Assembly (NCBI GenBank): GCA_946894095.1
Contig: OX335660.1
Coordinates: 67,001-131,000 of the forward strand
DNA from: Incurvaria masculella
Lineage: Eukaryota; Arthropoda; Insecta; Lepidoptera; Incurvariidae
Direction of reading: 5' to 3'
Length of the DNA stretch: 64,000 nt
Below, piece after piece: positions 32,791 through 44,282 of the stretch (positions are counted from its first letter, which is position 1; each line of letters opens with the position of its first letter). The position numbers and the translations under genes are program-made. The notes under the pieces are model-generated. The model made no database searches, had not been told where the DNA came from, and was given only the letters and a program-made list of their open reading frames with translations.

Positions 32791-33340
32791 CACAAGTATA
32801 TAAGAATCAAGAAACTTTCAGTATGACCTAAGTAGTCAACCGACACGAACTTTACCAATTATTTCGTTAAAGTTTAATAACTTACAACTCACAGATACGT
32901 CGAGTAAGTTTGGATGCTTGTGTATTTCAATTTACCTTATTATTGGTCTTTAGATAGTTCATAACGTTTAAGACAGCAACTAGATATTAACTGAATATTA
33001 TATGTCTATACCTATACGAACATTCCGCAATTAAAGTTTACACTTAGATTTAGGACGGTCTTGTTCCTGTCAAAAGAAATAACTTTGTTTACAGCCGACG
33101 AGCGATGTTATGTTAATTAGTTAATTAATCCTGCGCGCAAACCTCTCCATTGTAAGGAATCGCGCAAGGTCACCCACTGGGGATTCGTACACAATGCCGG
33201 CAAAGTGCGGACAATCGAATCGGTTCTCTTCACATATAAAATTGGCGTTTTGTCGAACTGGCCATTTTGATTTCAAATATCTGACTTTCGGATAAATATT
33301 GTAAATTTAAATATTTAATATTTTTAAATATATTTTTTTC
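32791..33340. other. non-coding stretch
   Basis: Nothing recognised. Confidence 0.35.
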
Positions 33341-34190
33341 TCAGGTTGGTACACCTCTCCCTGAAACTCCTGCCAAATGTCAAATATTAAATGTCATAAG
33401 TAATTGTTTGGCGTCTGTTTATATCAATCAAGTTTTTGAAGTTCGTCGCATTTCAAAATGGAAAAAATATTGAACAAAGAATTTGTTTGAAGTTTTGTGT
33501 TTCCAACGAAATCTCTTGTGCTGATGCATTCAAAATGCTACAAAAAGCCTACGGGGACTCTGCTGTCTCAAAAACAAGAGTATAAGAGTGGTATTCGTCG
33601 TTCAAAAATGGTCTCAAAGAAGTTGACGATGCACCTCGTCGTGGACGCCCTTCAACATCAACTACCGATGATAACGTCCAAAAAGTTCAAGAAATCTTAC
33701 TCGAAAATCGTCAAACAGTCAATAAGGAGTACTACCTGGCCGTAATTAAGCATTTGAGAGATGCTGTGCGTAGAAAACAACCGGAATTGTGGCAAAACAA
33801 CTCATGGATCTTGCACCATGACAATGCTCCGTCTCACAAAGCGCGCATCGTGACCGATTATTTGACCAAACATACTGTAAATACAATCCAACAGGCACCG
33901 GATTCTCCGGATATGGCACCATGTGACTTTTTCCTGTTCTCAAAACTTATATTACCCCTCCGTGGAAAGAGATTTTCGAGCATCGATGAAATAAAAGAAA
34001 ATGCGACGAAGGCATTGAAAATCATTCCTTCACCGGACTATCAAAAGTGTATGGAAGAATGGGTTAAGCGTTGGCGTATGTGCATCGCTTCAGACGGTTG
34101 TTATTTTGAAGGTGATAAAATAAATGTATCCGAAAATTAACACATTTTTTTTTATTTATGAATTCCCGGAACTTTTTGATCATATTATGT
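33341..34190 (+). mobile_element. internally deleted mariner relic
   Basis: Holds the transposase remnant 33458-34140. At the right, GTTCCGGGAATTC-type sequence and AACTTTTTGATCATATTAT form the probable terminal repeat. The left terminus is uncertain: AGGTTGGTACACC at 33344 does not pair with the right end. Confidence 0.5.
33458..34140 (+). pseudogene. mariner transposase, internal deletion
   Basis: Begins with an ATG at 33458, shifts frame after a few codons, and reads RICLKFCVSNEISCADAFKM and AYGDSAVSKTRV, then a TAA stop in frame near 33580. NVQKVQEILLENRQTVNKE follows, and then, after an internal deletion of roughly 130-150 residues, LRDAVRRKQPELWQNNS. The last 128 codons (33754-34140) are open: HHDNAPSH and DSPDMAPCDFFLF give the second and third catalytic Asp with 34 residues between. 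The first catalytic Asp lies in the deleted part, so the protein is dead. The usual PYSPD motif reads PDSPD. Different mariner lineage from the two intact copies. Confidence 0.8.
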
Positions 34191-35061
34191 AGATAACAAT
34201 AGAACATACTTTGTTTCATTAAATATATATATTTTTCATTTTACTTGTCATGTCAATTGTTATTAAATATTAAGGGTGTTATTTTAAATTATTTGAATAT
34301 GTCAAAATTGTTTGATAGATTAATTGATTGACAATTCTTTATTACGCCACAAAAAACAATTTACAAAGAAAGTAGGTAACATTGTTCCATTCATCCAACA
34401 AATCGTCCCCTGAAAAAGTCACCTCAACCCACGTCGATCACCGTTCCTCAGCCGCACGACTGCCCATTTTGGTTATCTGGCGTGGAAAATTTCTAATAAG
34501 GGGAAAATTTAAATTATAAGGACTTCAGATGATTTAGAAAATAAAACATAAAATTAATAAAAAGTAATCTCCGTGTCGACGGATGGCGCGCGCCCCGCGC
34601 CACCCCCCTCCCCCCCTCGCGCCGCACTTGCTCGAGTCATCGTTACGATACTTTCACTTTTACGATTTTGTTTCGCGTTCCATTATTAGCGTTCGTATTA
34701 ATTACAGACTTTAGATCCTAAGTAAATCGTGTACGTTATTTTTCATCGCTTCGTCCTTTATAAATCATCCATGAGCTCTCAGCTGAACTCGGTTTTTTTA
34801 TATTATATCATTTAAACGGTTAAATAAACAGAACGAAGAAAACGCTACGCTGAACATTTGTTCAACGCTCACTGAGTCTATGTGTACAAACATTACTATG
34901 CTTTCGTCATTCACCGCCTACTTCTCTACATCGTTCACAGACAGCGACTGGTACAGCTCTTGACAAATGCGGCAACGCATGACTACATTTCATAGTTTTA
35001 TAAAAAGCGTATTCGTTTATTCCTTTAGGTGTAAACACACTTTTGGATTCGTCATTTTTAA
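34191..35061. other. non-coding stretch
   Basis: AT-rich with a CpG/C-rich spot at 34580-34625. No gene or repeat recognised. Confidence 0.35.
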
Positions 35062-35309
35062 CTAAGCCTCCGATGTCCGTCCGTCCGTCCGTCTGTCACA
35101 GGGCTGTATATCATGAACCGTAGTAGGTAGGAAGCTGAAATTTTCACAGAGTGTGTATTTATTTTGCCGCTATAACAACAAATGTATAAGGTAAAACAAA
35201 AAAATAATCAAAATTAAAGGGGGCGCCCATACAAAAAACCTGATTTCTTGGTGTTGATGGTACGGAACTCTACGTGTGCGAGTCCGACTCGCACTTGGCC
35301 GGTTTTTTA
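35062..35309 (-). repeat. lepidopteran interspersed repeat, copy 3
   Basis: Reverse-strand copy: CCGTCCGTCCGTCTGTCACA, GCTGAAATTTTCACAG, TTTGCCGCTATAACAAC, GAGTCCGACTCGCACTTGGC and CGG. Nearly complete; lacks only the TACGGAACCCTA end. Confidence 0.75.
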
Positions 35310-35448
35310 TAGACGATTCTATTATCACGACGAAGAAGAACAGACAGTCGCCGGGAGTCAAAATACAAGTACATCTTAATTCTTTTGACTAAAAATTGTA
35401 ATATTGCGTTATCCTTTTGAATGCTATGAACCTACAATACAATTAAGG

Positions 35449-35640
35449 TGAGCCATCCCGCTCAACTCCCCATACAAAAGGGGAAAGAAGATCACGCCCA
35501 TATTTCTTGTCAAAGATCCCAAATTTTGCGCAAAATAGTTTTATTTGATCGAACTAGATGTTCGATGACCCTTGGCATTGCAAAATTGTGTTTGGTTTCT
35601 AAGTTATAAGGTCCGAAAGTTCGAATTTTTCGCGCGTTTT
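35449..35640. repeat. dispersed repeat E, copy 2
   Basis: Aligns with 17151-17325; see that entry for shared blocks. This copy is longer at its 3' side (GGTCCGAAAGTTCGAA). Confidence 0.55.
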
Positions 35641-36388
35641 ATACAATAAATTTGGAGGTGGATTACGCAATGATAAAGTAAGAACATCTTAAAGAGATTA
35701 TTCATCAGACATAGCTTATTCAATCAAGATTTATAATGTATTTGTTTTATTACACATTCCATTCTGTACATAACATAGATGCAGCATGGAATGTGATATA
35801 TATTTTTGAATGCAGGTATAGCGTTAAACAAATGTATGTAGGCATTATCTTAAATACAGTATTTGGAGGAGGCATTAATTACGGGAAGAGGGATTGTAGG
35901 AGAATTCCAAATTATTGGTATACAGCAGGTGGCGAAATTGGTTAGATGCAATATCCGCGAATGGTATGTTTTGCTGGTTCGGGTCCAGCCTTGCAGCATA
36001 TTCATAAAGTAATTCTTTTTTACAGGGCTGTTTCTTTGATTAATGTTTCCTTGTTTCACGGAAACATATTTTCTCACATTCCTAAAACGTCCGTCGTACT
36101 TGCTTATTACGGAAAAGCGTATTTACTTAACATATAGCATGTTGCCAAGTGGAGCAGGTTTACAGCAGTGTAGCGACCGGCACCGATCGACCGCTCCGTG
36201 ACGGTAGCTCACGGTGAATACATTCGGCCACAACTTCTGAACTTCGAAAATTTAAGTCTAACGAAACGTCTATTTGAAACCCAAAATGGATGCGTAATTA
36301 CATACATTTATCTTTTAAAACAACATCATTTTGTAAGGGTGTTGCACGTAGAAGCATTTCGGTAGTCGAGCCACGTTACTGGGCGTGA
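35641..36388. other. non-coding stretch
   Basis: Nothing recognised. Confidence 0.35.
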
Positions 36389-36510
36389 TGTCGGGAACTG
36401 TCGGGGACTGTCGGGAACTGTCGGGAACTGTCGGGAACTGTCGGGAACTGTCAGGAACTGTCGGGAACTGTCGGGAACTGTCGGGAACTGTAGGGAAGTG
36501 CCGGGAACCC
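36389..36510. repeat. 10-bp tandem repeat (TCGGGAACTG)n
   Basis: Ten good decamers from 36391 to 36490 plus two degenerate ones. Because 10 is not a multiple of 3, all frames cycle through the same 10-residue peptide, which explains the proline/serine-rich ORFs on both strands; these are not genes. Confidence 0.85.
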
Positions 36511-36971
36511 CCGGCAGGTGCGTCGCGCGTCTCCCACGCTCCACTTTCCAACATTCCACCCTTTATAATTAGTTAAAGTGATGGCTCGTAATTATTGACT
36601 ACCCACTCATTACGAATTCGAATGTGGTCACATGTTTCTATTTCTGTACACTTAAAAGATAAATATTAAAGTCCCTTTTACTGCAAGGTTAGGATGACGA
36701 AAAACCTGTGACTGTACGTGCTCGGGGCTGCAATGCCTAGAAGTGTCGGTCTTTATGCTTCATCCATAATAATCAGCCCACTATATTCGGATTTGACAAT
36801 TTTTGAAACTTTGAAAATATGACAATGAAAATGTCAGTAAGTGCTACTGTCTGCCGACGCATTATTCTCTATTTACTTGTCTACTTACCATCCATAGATA
36901 TCGCACTGCACAGCTCATGCGACATGCGCAACATATTGCTGTTGGAGCGAGCCAGCATCGATAAAACGAAG
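36511..36971. other. non-coding stretch
   Basis: Nothing recognised. Confidence 0.35.
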
Positions 36972-37259
36972 CTCTCGCACACGAAGGGTTCCGTACCATC
37001 GTAGAAAAAAAAACAAAAAAAACACGTTTTTTGTATGGGAGCCCCCTTTAATTTTAATTATTTTTTAATCTTACCTATTTGTTGTTATAGCGGCAAAATA
37101 AATACACACTCTGTGAAAATTTCAGCTGTCTACCGGTTACGGTTACTGAGATACAGCCCTGTGACAGACGGACAGACGGACAGACGGACGGACGGACGGA
37201 CGGACAGCGGAGGCTTAGTAATAGGGTTCCGTTTTCACCCTTTGGGTACGGAACCCTAA
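36972..37259 (+). repeat. lepidopteran interspersed repeat, copy 4
   Basis: Forward copy from CTCGCACACGAAGGGTTCCG to TTTGGGTACGGAACCCTAAG, with an expanded GACG/GACA microsatellite at 37166-37205. Confidence 0.75.
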
Positions 37260-37701
37260 GAAAGCACTCGTACACGACCGCACCTGTAGTCAGTTTACTG
37301 ATTTGTTGTTTGAGACGGACGTTACCTTATCATTTCCCGAAACTACGGACGATAACTGGTTATTTAAAATATATTCGCGAGACCTACGTTTCTAATTTAC
37401 CTTTTAGATTGGAAAATATTGGCTAACCAACATTTAAAAAGGTATTTTTTTTAATTTTTATTAATGGAAAATACATTTATTTCCATAAACATAAAAACAG
37501 TGTTGATTAATATCTGACATATTTTACCGTTAGGTCTAGACAACGATTTCGCTAGTTTATTGCGCAGTCGGCGTGCGACATTGTGCCTTGACCAATGGAC
37601 AAAGAAATGATTTCTTAATTTTCTTAAATCTTAGAGCCCTACTTTCACGACAGTCTGAGTCAAAGATTTTACCTTTGTTGTTAGTGTAGCGTAGTTATTC
37701 G
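37260..37701. other. non-coding stretch
   Basis: Nothing recognised. Confidence 0.35.
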
Positions 37702-37709
37702 GTTCAAAC

Positions 37710-38734
37710 CACGGAGGATAGAGGTAGAGAGGAGATGGTCTAAGCAAACTGGGTCTGTGTCCACCAAGTGGGTCGCTACGTCACAGCCCACGTGATAAAG
37801 AAGGCGTGGCTTAGCGACATTCGCGACATGGCGCTGGCGGTGTTAGGTTGAGGGACAATATTATGGTCTGCGGTGCAATTTTCGGCGAACAGTCGATTAC
37901 ACGATGAGATTTTGTGTAAAATATTGCAAACATTACACAGGACAAAATAATCTAAAGTTTGTGGGTGGTGGAATGACGTTTGATTTGTCAGTAAAACCCC
38001 TCATATTTTATAATTTGAGTTATTATTAGAGCATTGTATCGATGTATCGCTCTTGCTATGTGCCGATAGATGGCGCGCAATCATTTTCATTTTACGGTAA
38101 GAAACGTTGATCTCATGATGCAATTTTTTTTTATGCATCCTGACATGGATGGCTAATACCACACAACTACCGTTATGATATTAGCCCAATACACCACATT
38201 CCCGAAGGAAATTGGTGCCATGCCAGGACCTTCCCTTTATGAGCAACTGGATGGAAAACACGGAAAATGTGTAATTGCCGCTTCGACCATCTTTTCATCC
38301 AATGCGATGGTACCAACCTGGGCGGGCTTAAAACCTACCACCTAGTAGGGGAAGGGGACCTACAGATTTACATGGATTCCGAACCATGGAGCAGCTCGCA
38401 TTCGTGACGAAATGCACTTAATGACATTTTTAAATTAAATTTATTTGAATCCGCGCGAAGGCATAGATTTAAATTTCTAAGGTTGTTTTATATAAAAAAA
38501 CACTTAGTAAAATTTAAAAGGCGCCACCTAGTTGTAGTCTTGTAACCACTAAGAATAGCTCTCGGAATAGCTGCTACCAGAATATCGATTCTTCCGTTAG
38601 ATGGATTTCGCAAAAATGGGCGTTGCATTACCCCACCATGAAGCGATTTTCCCCCCGCTTCCCCGCACAGTGTCACCCTGCGATCTTTAGTAATATGAGT
38701 TAAAAACATCTCCTCTCTCCCTCTATCCTCCGTG
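37710..38734 (-). mobile_element. non-autonomous DNA transposon, 8-bp TSD family, copy 2
   Basis: Inverted repeats of about 28 bp with one mismatch (CACGGAGGATAGAGG.AGAG) are bounded by a perfect 8-bp duplication GTTCAAAC at 37702-37709 and 38735-38742. Opposite in orientation to copies 1 and 3. It is 1025 bp rather than 707 because a SINE of about 290 bp sits at 38137-38425. Confidence 0.85.
38137..38425 (-). mobile_element. tRNA-type SINE nested in the 8-bp-TSD element
   Basis: Reverse-strand SINE body: GAATGCGAGCTGCTCCATGG, CCTACTAGGTGGTAGG, CCGTGTTTTCCATCCAGTT and GCCATCCATGTCAGG in order. The host element's sequence continues on both sides, as comparison with copies 1 and 3 shows, so the SINE is younger. 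Confidence 0.7.
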
Positions 38735-38799
38735 GTTCAAACCAAGAGATACAGATTCAACTGACGGATGAGACCTTAATCATTTCATATTAAATGTAC

Positions 38800-38945
38800 T
38801 GATATTTCTATTTTTTACTCAAAATAGTTTCTAAATCGCAATGTAGCTTCAAAATAATGATCTGAAGTTATGTTTTAAGTTTAACTTTGATATAATGAGG
38901 AAAAGTTAAGAAATTTGATCGACAAATAATCAATGGGTCACCCCT
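38800..38945. repeat. short dispersed repeat F, copy 2
   Basis: Similar to 8225-8345 around TTATGTTTTAAGTTT. Boundaries uncertain. Confidence 0.4.
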
Positions 38946-39638
38946 TTACTTTACTTACATATTTACCATAAAACAACCCCAGTTTTTGTCTGGTTAATTT
39001 AATGTAATCCTACTCTTTTTAATATTTTACAATGTAATTGTGTGTTTCTGTTTCTCCTTCTTATAAATAAAAAAAACTCAGTGGTACTTGCGTCTAGGAC
39101 GTCTCCCAAACTTTGTTCGTCTCGTAAGCACAGCGCGCTATGCTAGGTCTATGGTACAAACAAATAAATCCGAAATCACGCTGAAATGTGTTTGAAGGAA
39201 ATATAAGCATTTTGAAAAGAAAACACTTAATTTATCGAATCGTTAATAATCACAGTCCAGTGTTAGTAGTAGTAATGACCGGCGACGGAGGTGGTGAGGG
39301 TGCGGGTGCGGGTGCGGTGAGGAAGAAACCTCGAGGTGGGGGGCGGGCGGGAGCTTGTTAGTAGGTAAAAAGTCGACGACAAGAAACGGGAGCGAGTGAT
39401 TGATTGCGATTCATTTGACCGTTCGCAAGCTGCGGAACTGATGACTCACAATTTCACCCGCAGACAAAAAAATGGGAAGTTGCTTAGATAGTTTTAATTG
39501 TTCTAATCAACTAATGTTTGAAATTAAAATTCTGTTTTGTCACAAATCCTCATCGTATGTATTGCTGAAGCTGTCAGCAGATGTTGGGTGACATTAGTGA
39601 TGTGTAGGACCCGTAGTGCCTATGTATAGAAAATTCAA
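38946..39638. other. non-coding stretch
   Basis: A GGGTGC-type repeat at 39296-39322; nothing else recognised. Confidence 0.35.
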
Positions 39639-39833
39639 CCGTCCGTTTGTTACAGGGCTGTATCTCATGAACCATAATAGGTAGTCAGCTGAAATTTTCA
39701 CAGAGTGTGTATTTATTTTGCCGCTCTAACAACAAATAGGTAAAATAAAAAAAAATATTTTTTTCTGTTAAATATTGTACGAGAGTACGGAACCCTTCGT
39801 GTGCAAGTCCGACTCGCACTTGGCCGGTTTTTG
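39639..39833 (-). repeat. lepidopteran interspersed repeat, copy 5
   Basis: Reverse-strand copy: CCGTCCGTTTGTTACAGG, GCTGAAATTTTCACAGAG, GTGCAAGTCCGACTCGCAC and TTGGCCGG. Lacks the far end. Confidence 0.7.
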
Positions 39834-39859
39834 GTATAGTGCCTACAATACCTATATTT

Positions 39860-40245
39860 TTAACCGACTTCAAAAAAGGAGGAGGTTATCAATTCGTCTG
39901 TATGTTTTTTTTATGTTTGTTACCTCTTTACTCTTACTTTTGCCTGGGTGAACCGATTTTGATGATTATTTTTTTAAATGAAAGCTAGTGCTTTCCAAGT
40001 GGTCCCATTTTAATTTGGTTAAGTTCTGATAATGATATCCATGAGAAAATCATATAAGTCTTAAATTTGTATTAAGATGTGCACGACAAATGGACGAATA
40101 ACTCAATATAACGCCAACCGATTTCGGTGATTCTTTTTTTATTGGAAAGGACGTGTACAAATTAGTAAGTGTACTTCACATTCACTAAAAATAAACAACT
40201 AAAAAAAATAACCGACTTCAAAGAAAAAGCACTAAAAAGTAAAAA
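39860..40245 (+). repeat. dispersed repeat G (AACCGACTTCAAAAAAGGAG)
   Basis: Starts AACCGACTTCAAAAAAGGAG, a repeat start I associate with lepidopteran genomes, and closes near a second AACCGACTTCAAAG at 40209. Contains GAACCGATTTTGATGATT. No coding capacity. Confidence 0.5.
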
Positions 40246-40254
40246 ATAATTGCC

Positions 40255-40388
40255 TTTTTTGAAGTTACGATTTTTGTAATTTTTTGAGTCGGTGTCAGGC
40301 AAGGTCGCCAAGGATCTCTTGATTGGCGCAGCGCGTGCCCGGCTGACGCCGACTCAAAAAATAACAAAAATCTTAACTACAAAAAAAG
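40255..40388. mobile_element. foldback element with 45-bp inverted repeats
   Basis: The left arm 40255-40300 and right arm about 40343-40388 are inverted copies (TTTTTGAGTCGG.GTCAG in both) with about five mismatches, around a loop of about 42 nt. Looks like a tiny MITE appended to or inserted at the end of repeat G. Confidence 0.6.
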
Positions 40389-40478
40389 TATATTCTTTTA
40401 TCTTAACATGTGCGCCATCAGACTTTAGTTGAATAAATATGCTGATCATCAATTGACTCATAACAAATATGATAAATC

Positions 40479-41186
40479 CACGGAGGAAGGAGGGAGAGAG
40501 GAGGTGTTATTACTTCATATTACTAAGGAACGCAGCGTGACACTGCGCGGGGAAGCGGGGAAAAAAACATTTCATGGTGGGGATTCAAGCTCCGCCATTT
40601 GTGCTAAATCCATCTACGGGAAAAATTCTGGTAGCAGTTATTCCGAGGGCTATTCTTACTACAACTTGATGGCGCCTTTTGCATTTTATGTTATTTTTTC
40701 TATAAAAAACATTTGAAATTTAAATCTATGCATTCGCGCGGATTCAAATAATATTGATTTAAAAGTGTCATAAAAATTTGCATCATGAGATCAACATTTC
40801 TTATCGTACAAATAAAATTATTGCGCGCCATCTATCGGAAAATTGCAAGACCGATACATCGATACAATGTTTGAATATTGACTCAAATTATAAAATATGA
40901 GGTGTTTTACTGACAAATAAAGCGTAATTTCACCTACAGGCTTTACATTTTTTTTCTTGTGTAATGTTTGCAACATTTTACACAAAATCTCATCGTGTAA
41001 TCGACTGTTCGCCGAAAATTGCGCCGCAGATCACAATATTGTCCCACAACCTAACACCGCCAGCGCCATGTCGCGAATGGCGCTAAGCCACGCCTTCTTA
41101 TCACGTGGGCTATGACGTAGAAACCCACTTGGTGGACACAGACCCAGTTTGCTTAGACCATCTCCTCTCTACCTCTATCCTCCGTG
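40479..41186 (+). mobile_element. non-autonomous DNA transposon, 8-bp TSD family, copy 3
   Basis: 708 bp, begins CACGGAGGAAGGAGGGAGAG and ends CTCTATCCTCCGTG. The 8-bp duplication is GATAAATC (40471-40478) and GATAAACC (41187-41194), one mismatch. Collinear with copy 1 along its whole length, which defines the family's full size. Confidence 0.85.
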
Positions 41187-41194
41187 GATAAACC

Positions 41195-42661
41195 TGACGT
41201 CGGTCTGTTTGGTGCCGTATTTTTTTAAGTTTCCTTTCAAGATCCAAATAAAGCGTACTCCTGAAATACGTGATTACTGTGAAAATTAACTGCGCCGATT
41301 GGTGTAAACGAAAATTTTCATAAAACATGCATGAGACTATCGCAAGCTGTTAGATGATGTTTATTATTTTTTAATTTATTACTTAGGTAAATAGTTACAC
41401 CATTAAACCTATTGTAATGTAATTTTTGTTTTCTATGTGTATATCTTTTGAGACTAATCCATAAAAAGTAAAAAATATACGTGATGTTTTCAGAATTCGA
41501 ATCGACAACGTCCATCGAACAATTTTCCCTAACAGATCTTTTTGAGGCACCTTATCCAAGTAATGTAACCACTTGGCGCAAGCAGACCGACACATTTAGC
41601 TTTAGAGGGTTGGTCGTTATTCTGTAAACCCAGTTTTAGATATTTACGTTATCATTTTGTCACGACCTCCTAGTCTATGAGAAGAGACTTCTTACGCGCT
41701 GCACCAACCGGCTTCTGACATTTATTGTGAAAATAGTTAATCCTTTCAAGAAGTAGAGATTGCACAAAATGGCGGCTGTGTTATAGCAGCGGGGGTGCCA
41801 GGAGGGGGAAGAACGAAATGTCACGTATTTTTGGAACGATTTAATATCATCTTTGAACAATATATCGGGTGATCTTAATTAAGCCTTGCAATTGGTTGCA
41901 AGATCATTGACGGCTGTGCAGCCCACGCTCGACGCTCGCAGTAGCTCCCCTCCCTCCCCCCGATCTCACTATGTGTCAGTATCGTGCTCCGTATACTTCC
42001 CGCTCCCCGCAACCCCCGCCTGCAGCCAGCACTTCGCATTGCCCGCCCATTCATGTAATCGCGGGAGCACCGGCCCGCGGAACTTCTGTTCTACAAAGAA
42101 TTGGTATGTTCCATCGACACGAATACGAGTATATCAATAACAATATTCCGGTCTGTGTGGCCTCTTTGAAGTAGGCGTTTGTAGTAGAAACTCTTTGGGG
42201 TGGGGTCCCTAAATAAAAAATATTGCGCTCGGCAGTTAGAAGAAAGTTTTCCTATTTGTTGAAGTAGTTTTCAAATTGTTCCACGTTTTTTTAACAAAGC
42301 TGAGCGCGACTTTCTTTTTAGCTTGTCCTTCACTCTATGAAGAAACAAAAAAATGCTAACAGTAGGGTAGCACTGCCATATTGTTTTCTACATTACGAAG
42401 AACCTTACTAGACCACTGTTTGCGGATTTATTTTAAGATTCTATAGAAAATTGTACACACACAAAGGAGGGCCAGTCTGTTCGAGTTCGAATAGTTATGT
42501 CCTTCTCACACACCGCACATGGGGCCGACTCACCCTTTTGGGATCACTCGAGTGTGCTGTCAAAGAAACAGGGTGCGGAGGCAATGCGCCTCAATTTCGT
42601 CTATCTTCAGAAACATCAGCAACAAAAACATGTTGAAATTAATTTGGAGTCGCGCGGCGGA
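41195..42661. other. non-coding stretch
   Basis: No domain or repeat family recognised. A C-rich part at 41945-42070 has overlapping short ORFs only. Confidence 0.35.
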
Positions 42662-42790
42662 CTGAGGTGGGGTGCGGCGGGGGGGTGTAGAGGGGCCGGG
42701 TGGAGGGTGCGGCGGGACGCGGGGGAGAGGTGCCGCGGGGGGTACGGAGGGGTGTAGAGGGGCGGGGAGGAGGGTGCGGCGGAGGTCCCG
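42662..42790. repeat. degenerate G-rich tandem repeat
   Basis: Imperfect repetition of GGGGTGTAGAGGGGC.GG and GAGGGTGCGGCGG blocks. Multiple G-runs could form quadruplexes. ORFs across it on both strands are composition artefacts. Confidence 0.6.
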
Positions 42791-44099
42791 CGAGTTATTT
42801 CTTGAATTTCTTTTATATTCGGCAACACATCGGCTCACAATATCGTCACATATTGCGGCGCACCGTAGCCCGCCGCCGCGATTCAATGCGCTTGATAAAA
42901 ATATTGATAAAGTTCTATTACTTCTTCTGGGATTTCGTGAATATCGCCTCTATTTGCCTGTACAGGCTGTATTTATCCCTTTATAGACGAACGACTGTAG
43001 CCCCAACACAGTAGTATGTATATTCCTTATTCCGCCTTCATAGATCTAGATGTAAACATCTTACGAAACCACCCTGACGATTACAATACTCCAAATCGCG
43101 AATATGCCCGGTTTTATACGGCTGTGCGAGAATGCAGGTAGTCCAGAAATTACATCCACGGAAGTCTACTTATTAAAAAGGAACGTCTTAAAATGGTCGA
43201 GTGTCCAAGGGCACTCAACTGTTCGGGAGCTGTCAAGGCTTCGTCGGCTGCTGTTGAGCCGGAGCAGCACGCACACGTCGGCACTCCGCGAGCCCCACAC
43301 CGCACGCGGCATGCACTGCAGTTGACCTGCACCGGTACGTGCACCCGGGCCTGATACAGTGAATTAATAATAAGCAAAACTATACAATGCGCCACCTCAG
43401 GCCGACCGTACAAGTTTTTAAATTCTTCCTTCATCGGCTACACAAAATAAAGTTTGAAATCGGGTCTGACAGTTACCCTCTAACTAAAGCAAACATATAG
43501 GTCACCTACCCTATAGCACGTGGCGTAAGCGGGAAAGTAATTTCCGACGGCGGCGGCGGCTGCTGATGGGTGTCGGCTTTTATTATTTTCCGTTTAGACA
43601 ATAAGTTAATAGAGCTAATAGGTTCTCTCATTAAGCAAGTAATGAGCCCGAACGCATGTGCAGAATGGATTCAGCGAACGATTACTCGTAACATATGCAG
43701 CTCGACCCCTTTGTGGCTGCTTAGCTAAAAACAATTTAAGCATGTTGTGTTTGCCTATTTTTGGACTGATTCACGTAAGCAAAATTGTAACATATGTTCT
43801 TACAATTGTATTGTGTAAAGTCTGTTGGCAATTCTGAAATATAAAATAAAATAAAATAAATGTATGTCTTGTTTTCTCTATTATCTAATCTAATATTCTA
43901 CAGCCATGGACGCTTCTCCGTTGGTCTTGCATTCCTAATTATCCTCATCCAGCTTATTACCGGAGTACTCGTCGCAATAAATCGAGCATCCTATTTTAGC
44001 AGACATTAAACTTTTGAGAAAATCCGCTTGTCTGTAGTAACACCGGGGTATGGAACTGTGTGTCTATATCAGCAACCTCAAACCTGGGAATCTAGGTTT
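42791..44099. other. non-coding stretch
   Basis: An (AAAAT)n run at 43839-43860 could be a retroelement tail. A GC-rich block at 43225-43345 has no supported exon. Confidence 0.35.
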
Positions 44100-44282
44100 T
44101 TTATCGAACTGGACATGGATGCCTTATACCACTCCTTTGCTGTCAATACTGTCATGATATTGGCCTGATAAACCCCGCATTCCCGAAAGAATTAGCGTTA
44201 TGCCAGGACCTTCACTTTTACAGCACGGCTACATTTAACTAAATGGAAACACGGAAAATGTTTCGTTGTTATCACGCTGGGA
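44100..44282 (-). mobile_element. tRNA-type SINE body, truncated by the 109-bp array
   Basis: Reverse-strand SINE 3' half: TCCATGTCCAGTTC, GGTCCTGGCATAACGC and CCGTGTTTCCATTTA-like blocks. The match stops where the 109-bp minisatellite starts, so the array boundary lies inside the SINE. Confidence 0.55.

Noticed and set aside
36315..36576. Repetitive serine/proline ORFs on both strands
   Set aside because: Products of a 10-bp tandem repeat that lacks stops in all frames.
42497..43014. Arg/Gly-rich ORFs near 42.7 kb
   Set aside because: Caused by the G-rich degenerate repeat.
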